A stretch of DNA of 32,776 nt from an uncultured Mycolicibacterium sp. Lineage in GTDB: Bacteria > Actinomycetota > Actinomycetes > Mycobacteriales > Mycobacteriaceae. The stretch spans positions 1 to 32,776 of the forward strand of contig NZ_CALDGS010000072.1 in assembly GCF_937941905.1 (NCBI RefSeq), written 5' to 3'. Made by a program: the position numbers and the translations under genes. This document shows, piece by piece, positions 30,922 to 32,776 of this stretch. Within the stretch, counting starts at the first letter, position 1; every line of letters starts with the position of its first letter. Under the pieces are notes generated by a model. It saw only the letters and a list, made by a program, of their open reading frames with translations. It had not been told where the DNA came from and did not search any database.

Positions 30922-32067
30922 ATGGAGGACGTCGCGATCATCGGCGTGGGCCTGCACCCGTTCGGCCGATTCGAGGGCAAGACCGCGATGCAGATGGGGG
31001 TGGAGGCGATCTTCGCCGCGGTCGCCGACGCCGGACTGGACTGGCGGGACATCCAGTTCGCCGCCGGCGGCAGCTGGACGGTGGCCAACCCGGACGCCAT
31101 CGTCGGCATGGTCGGGCTGACCGGCATCCCGTTCACCAACGTGTTCAACGCCTGCGCCACCGCGGCCAGCGCGGCCAAGGCGTGTGCGGACGCGATCCGG
31201 TTGGGCGACTACGACATCGGCATCGCGATCGGGCTGGACAAGCACCCGCGCGGAGCGTTCACCGAGGATCCGGCGCTGGTCGGGATGCCGCGCTGGTACG
31301 CCGAGAACGGCCAGTACCTGACCACCAAGTTCTTCGGCATGAAGGCCAACCGCTACCTGCACGAGCACGGGATCTCGCACCGCACCCTGGCGAAGGTGGC
31401 GGCCAAGAACTACCGCAACGGCGCGCTGAACCCGAACGCGTTCCGCCGCAAGCCGCTGTCCGAGGAGCAGATCCTGGCCGCGCCGATGCTGAACTATCCG
31501 CTGACGCAGTACATGTTCTGCTCACCCGACGAGGGGGCGGCCGCGGTGGTGATGTGCCGGGCCGACCTCGCCCGCCGGTTCACCGACAAGCCGGTGTATC
31601 TGCGCGCGGTGGAGGTGCGCACCCGCAGATACGGCGCCTACGAGGTGAACACCACCTTCGCCCCGGTCGAGGAGGACGCCGCCCCGACGGTGTACGCGGC
31701 GCGGGCGGCGTTCGAGAAGGCCGGCATCGAGCCGGGCGAGGTCGACGTGGTGCAGTTGCAGGACACCGACGCCGGGGCGGAGCTCATCCACATGGCCGAG
31801 TGCGGGTTCTGTGCCGACGGCGAGCAGGAGAAGCTGCTCGCCGAGGGGGCCACCGAGATCGGCGGCTCGCTGCCGGTCAACACCGACGGCGGGCTGATCG
31901 CCAACGGCGAGCCGATCGGCGCCTCCGGCCTGCGCCAGCTGCACGAGCTGGTGCGCCAACTGCGCGGCGAGGCCGGCGACCGCCAGGTGCCCGGCGAGCC
32001 GAAGGTGGGCTTCGCCCAGCTCTACGGGGCGCCGGGCACCGCCGCGGCGACCCTCCTCACCCGCTGA
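30922..32067 (+). CDS. Thiolase/SCP-x-like lipid-transfer protein (Ltp type)
   Basis: A 381-residue thiolase-fold protein of the SCP-x/Ltp branch. The nucleophile position is Cys78 in NACATAASAAKACADAI. YMFCSPDEGAAAVVMC and the loop GLIANGEPIGASGLRQLHEL are conserved. The final segment reads GFAQLYGAPGTAAATLL, where thiolases carry a catalytic His (GxxHNxGG). Here it is Gln366-Leu-Tyr368, so ordinary thiolysis may be impaired. Steroid-degrading Ltp2 is a retro-aldolase that relies on tyrosines and works with a DUF35 partner. An aldolase role is therefore possible, but no DUF35 gene is in the window. The ATG at 30922 has CGGAGGG 11 nt upstream. It ends 10 bp from a convergent small gene. It is likely the carbon-carbon cleaving step of the pathway. 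Confidence 0.88.
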   Translation: MEDVAIIGVGLHPFGRFEGKTAMQMGVEAIFAAVADAGLDWRDIQFAAGGSWTVANPDAIVGMVGLTGIPFTNVFNACATAASAAKACADAIRLGDYDIGIAIGLDKHPRGAFTEDPALVGMPRWYAENGQYLTTKFFGMKANRYLHEHGISHRTLAKVAAKNYRNGALNPNAFRRKPLSEEQILAAPMLNYPLTQYMFCSPDEGAAAVVMCRADLARRFTDKPVYLRAVEVRTRRYGAYEVNTTFAPVEEDAAPTVYAARAAFEKAGIEPGEVDVVQLQDTDAGAELIHMAECGFCADGEQEKLLAEGATEIGGSLPVNTDGGLIANGEPIGASGLRQLHELVRQLRGEAGDRQVPGEPKVGFAQLYGAPGTAAATLLTR

Positions 32068-32077
32068 GCCCGACCCG

Positions 32078-32470
32078 TCACCGCCGCTGGGGCGGTTCGT
32101 CGTCGACGATCCGGTAGTACTGCAGCAGGTAGCCGCCCGGCAGTTCCAGGGGCGGCAGCTCCCGCCACCCGTCGGCCGGGTCCGGCATCCAGCCCGGCAC
32201 CCACCCCTGCGCGTCCGGGGCCGGTAGCGCCTCCGGCACCGCTGCGGGCCGCTGCCAGGCTGGATTGTTCAGGGCGGATGCGTTACGGGGCGGTTTGCCG
32301 TCCCAGCCCATGGCGACGGCGATCTGGCAGAACACCACGACCGCCCACACCGCCCACGACCACCAGGGCACTCCGAGCTTGAGCGAGATCACGGCGAGCA
32401 CCGCGCTGCACAGCAGCAGCGGAACCTGCTGTTCCCATTTCCGATTCGGCTTCGGCTTGCGGTCCGCCAT
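32078..32470 (-). CDS. Small two-helix membrane protein, function unknown
   Basis: A 130-residue protein not recognised as a named family. A basic start (MADRKPKPNRKWEQQ) precedes two hydrophobic segments, about residues 16-33 (VPLLLCSAVLAVISLKLG) and 36-54 (WWSWAVWAVVVFCQIAVAM). A Pro- and Trp-rich soluble tail follows (QGWVPGWMPDPADGWRELPP, then GGYLLQYYRIVDD). Positive-inside logic places the N-terminus in the cytoplasm, and two crossings return the tail there. The start at 32470 is well supported by GGGGAGGAGGAACCC directly upstream. It stands alone on the minus strand, convergent with the thiolase-like gene. Confidence 0.8.
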   Translation of the reverse strand: MADRKPKPNRKWEQQVPLLLCSAVLAVISLKLGVPWWSWAVWAVVVFCQIAVAMGWDGKPPRNASALNNPAWQRPAAVPEALPAPDAQGWVPGWMPDPADGWRELPPLELPGGYLLQYYRIVDDEPPQRR

Positions 32471-32683
32471 GGGTTCCTCCTCCCCCGTTCCCGGGGATGA
32501 TCATGCCATGCCACACCGACAAGGCCTGTTTGCCGACGCCGCCGGCCCAGGTGGTGCGGGCCTGCCCCGGCTGTTGCTGCGGCGGGCCCCGGCCGCACAT
32601 CGCACCGGGCACTGCTGGATTGACCGTCGAGCCGTTTGCACCATGGAGAACCCGCCACCGACGCACCCACGCCTCCGCGAAGT
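32471..32683. other. Region between the small membrane gene and the CRISPR remnant
   Basis: No supported gene. Several open frames cross it on both strands (for example plus 32497-32685, minus 32283-32738), but none has recognisable protein character. The sequence at 32664-32679 read on the minus strand (CGCGGAGGCGTGGGTG) resembles the second half of the CRISPR repeat at 13 of 16 positions, so part of this region may be decayed array. Confidence 0.4.
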
Positions 32684-32773
32684 GAAGGGACGTGAAGGCT
32701 TGCGGGGAGCACCACCGCACCAACAATCCGTCAGGCACGCTCGACAGATCACCTCCGCCTGCGCGGGGAACAC
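32684..32773 (-). CRISPR. Trailer end of a type I-E-like CRISPR array, cut by the window edge
   Basis: On the minus strand, 32773-32745 is a 29-base unit beginning GTGTTCCCCGCGCAGGCGGA and ending GGTGATCTG. It closely resembles type I-E repeats of actinobacteria, and translating it gives the familiar VFPAQAEVI. After exactly 32 bases, position 32712 begins GTGCTCCCCGC, matching the first 11 repeat bases with one change. The rest of that unit does not match. A 29 + 32 = 61-base period is standard for type I-E. A degenerate last repeat fits the trailer end, with the leader and further repeats to the right, outside the window. Only one full repeat is visible, so this remains provisional. No cas gene is in the window. 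Confidence 0.6.
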
Positions 32774-32776
32774 TAG

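Noticed and set aside
32623..32651. A possible third CRISPR repeat at the next 61-base step
   Set aside because: The bases starting at 32651 on the minus strand (GTTCTCCATGG...) match the repeat only sporadically, so no third unit is claimed.
32283..32738. A 151-codon minus-strand frame near the right end
   Set aside because: It overlaps the well-supported small membrane gene in another frame and runs through the CRISPR-like sequence. It has no domain features.

Overview
The window looks like a chromosomal segment of a Mycolicibacterium/Mycobacterium-type actinobacterium. GC is very high, GTG starts are frequent, and several promoters look leaderless. From memory, the order nrdE-nrdI-nrdH, FMN reductase, TetR, DinB2 polymerase, SDR, TetR, CYP136, FadE22 and LigB follows the M. 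tuberculosis block Rv3051c to Rv3062. No tRNA, rRNA or insertion sequence was recognised.

Layout: (1) 1-1.6 kb holds a LysR-type effector-binding domain without a DNA-binding domain (cut by the left edge), a DUF5997 gene divergent from it, and a helix-hairpin-helix-like gene that appears frameshifted at a run of seven G. (2) 1.7-4.9 kb is the class Ib ribonucleotide reductase operon nrdHIE, with a strong terminator and a candidate pair of NrdR boxes; nrdF is not here. (3) 5.0-10.5 kb holds an FMN reductase divergent from a TetR/dinB2 pair, a TetR-SDR pair, and the divergent P450 gene cyp136, ending in a long bidirectional hairpin. (4) 10.5-14 kb holds a stand-alone LeuA regulatory-domain protein, a phosphotransferase-methyltransferase pair, and a divergent HxlR regulator with an extra C-terminal domain. 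(5) 14-18.7 kb holds SDR-fadE22 on the minus strand and ligB on the plus strand. (6) 18.8-32.1 kb is a catabolic block: an MHS-type transporter, two P450s, two F420-type luciferase-like oxidoreductases, a carboxyltransferase, an acyl-CoA ligase, an aldehyde dehydrogenase, a family III CoA transferase and a thiolase/Ltp-like enzyme. (7) 32.1-32.8 kb holds a small membrane protein and the apparent trailer end of a type I-E CRISPR array, cut by the right edge.

The genes of blocks 5 and 6 read as an uptake, oxygenation, acid formation, CoA activation and beta-oxidation-like route for a hydrophobic carbon source; the substrate is not determinable. Four of their divergent promoter regions share the same 21-bp tandem motif, two copies of TTAC-N-GTAA with starts 12 bp apart. 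This points to a common regulator and is the main candidate for an undescribed system. The CRISPR trailer, the DinB2 with Gln in place of its usual sugar-selection residue, and the frameshifted gene are the other notable points.
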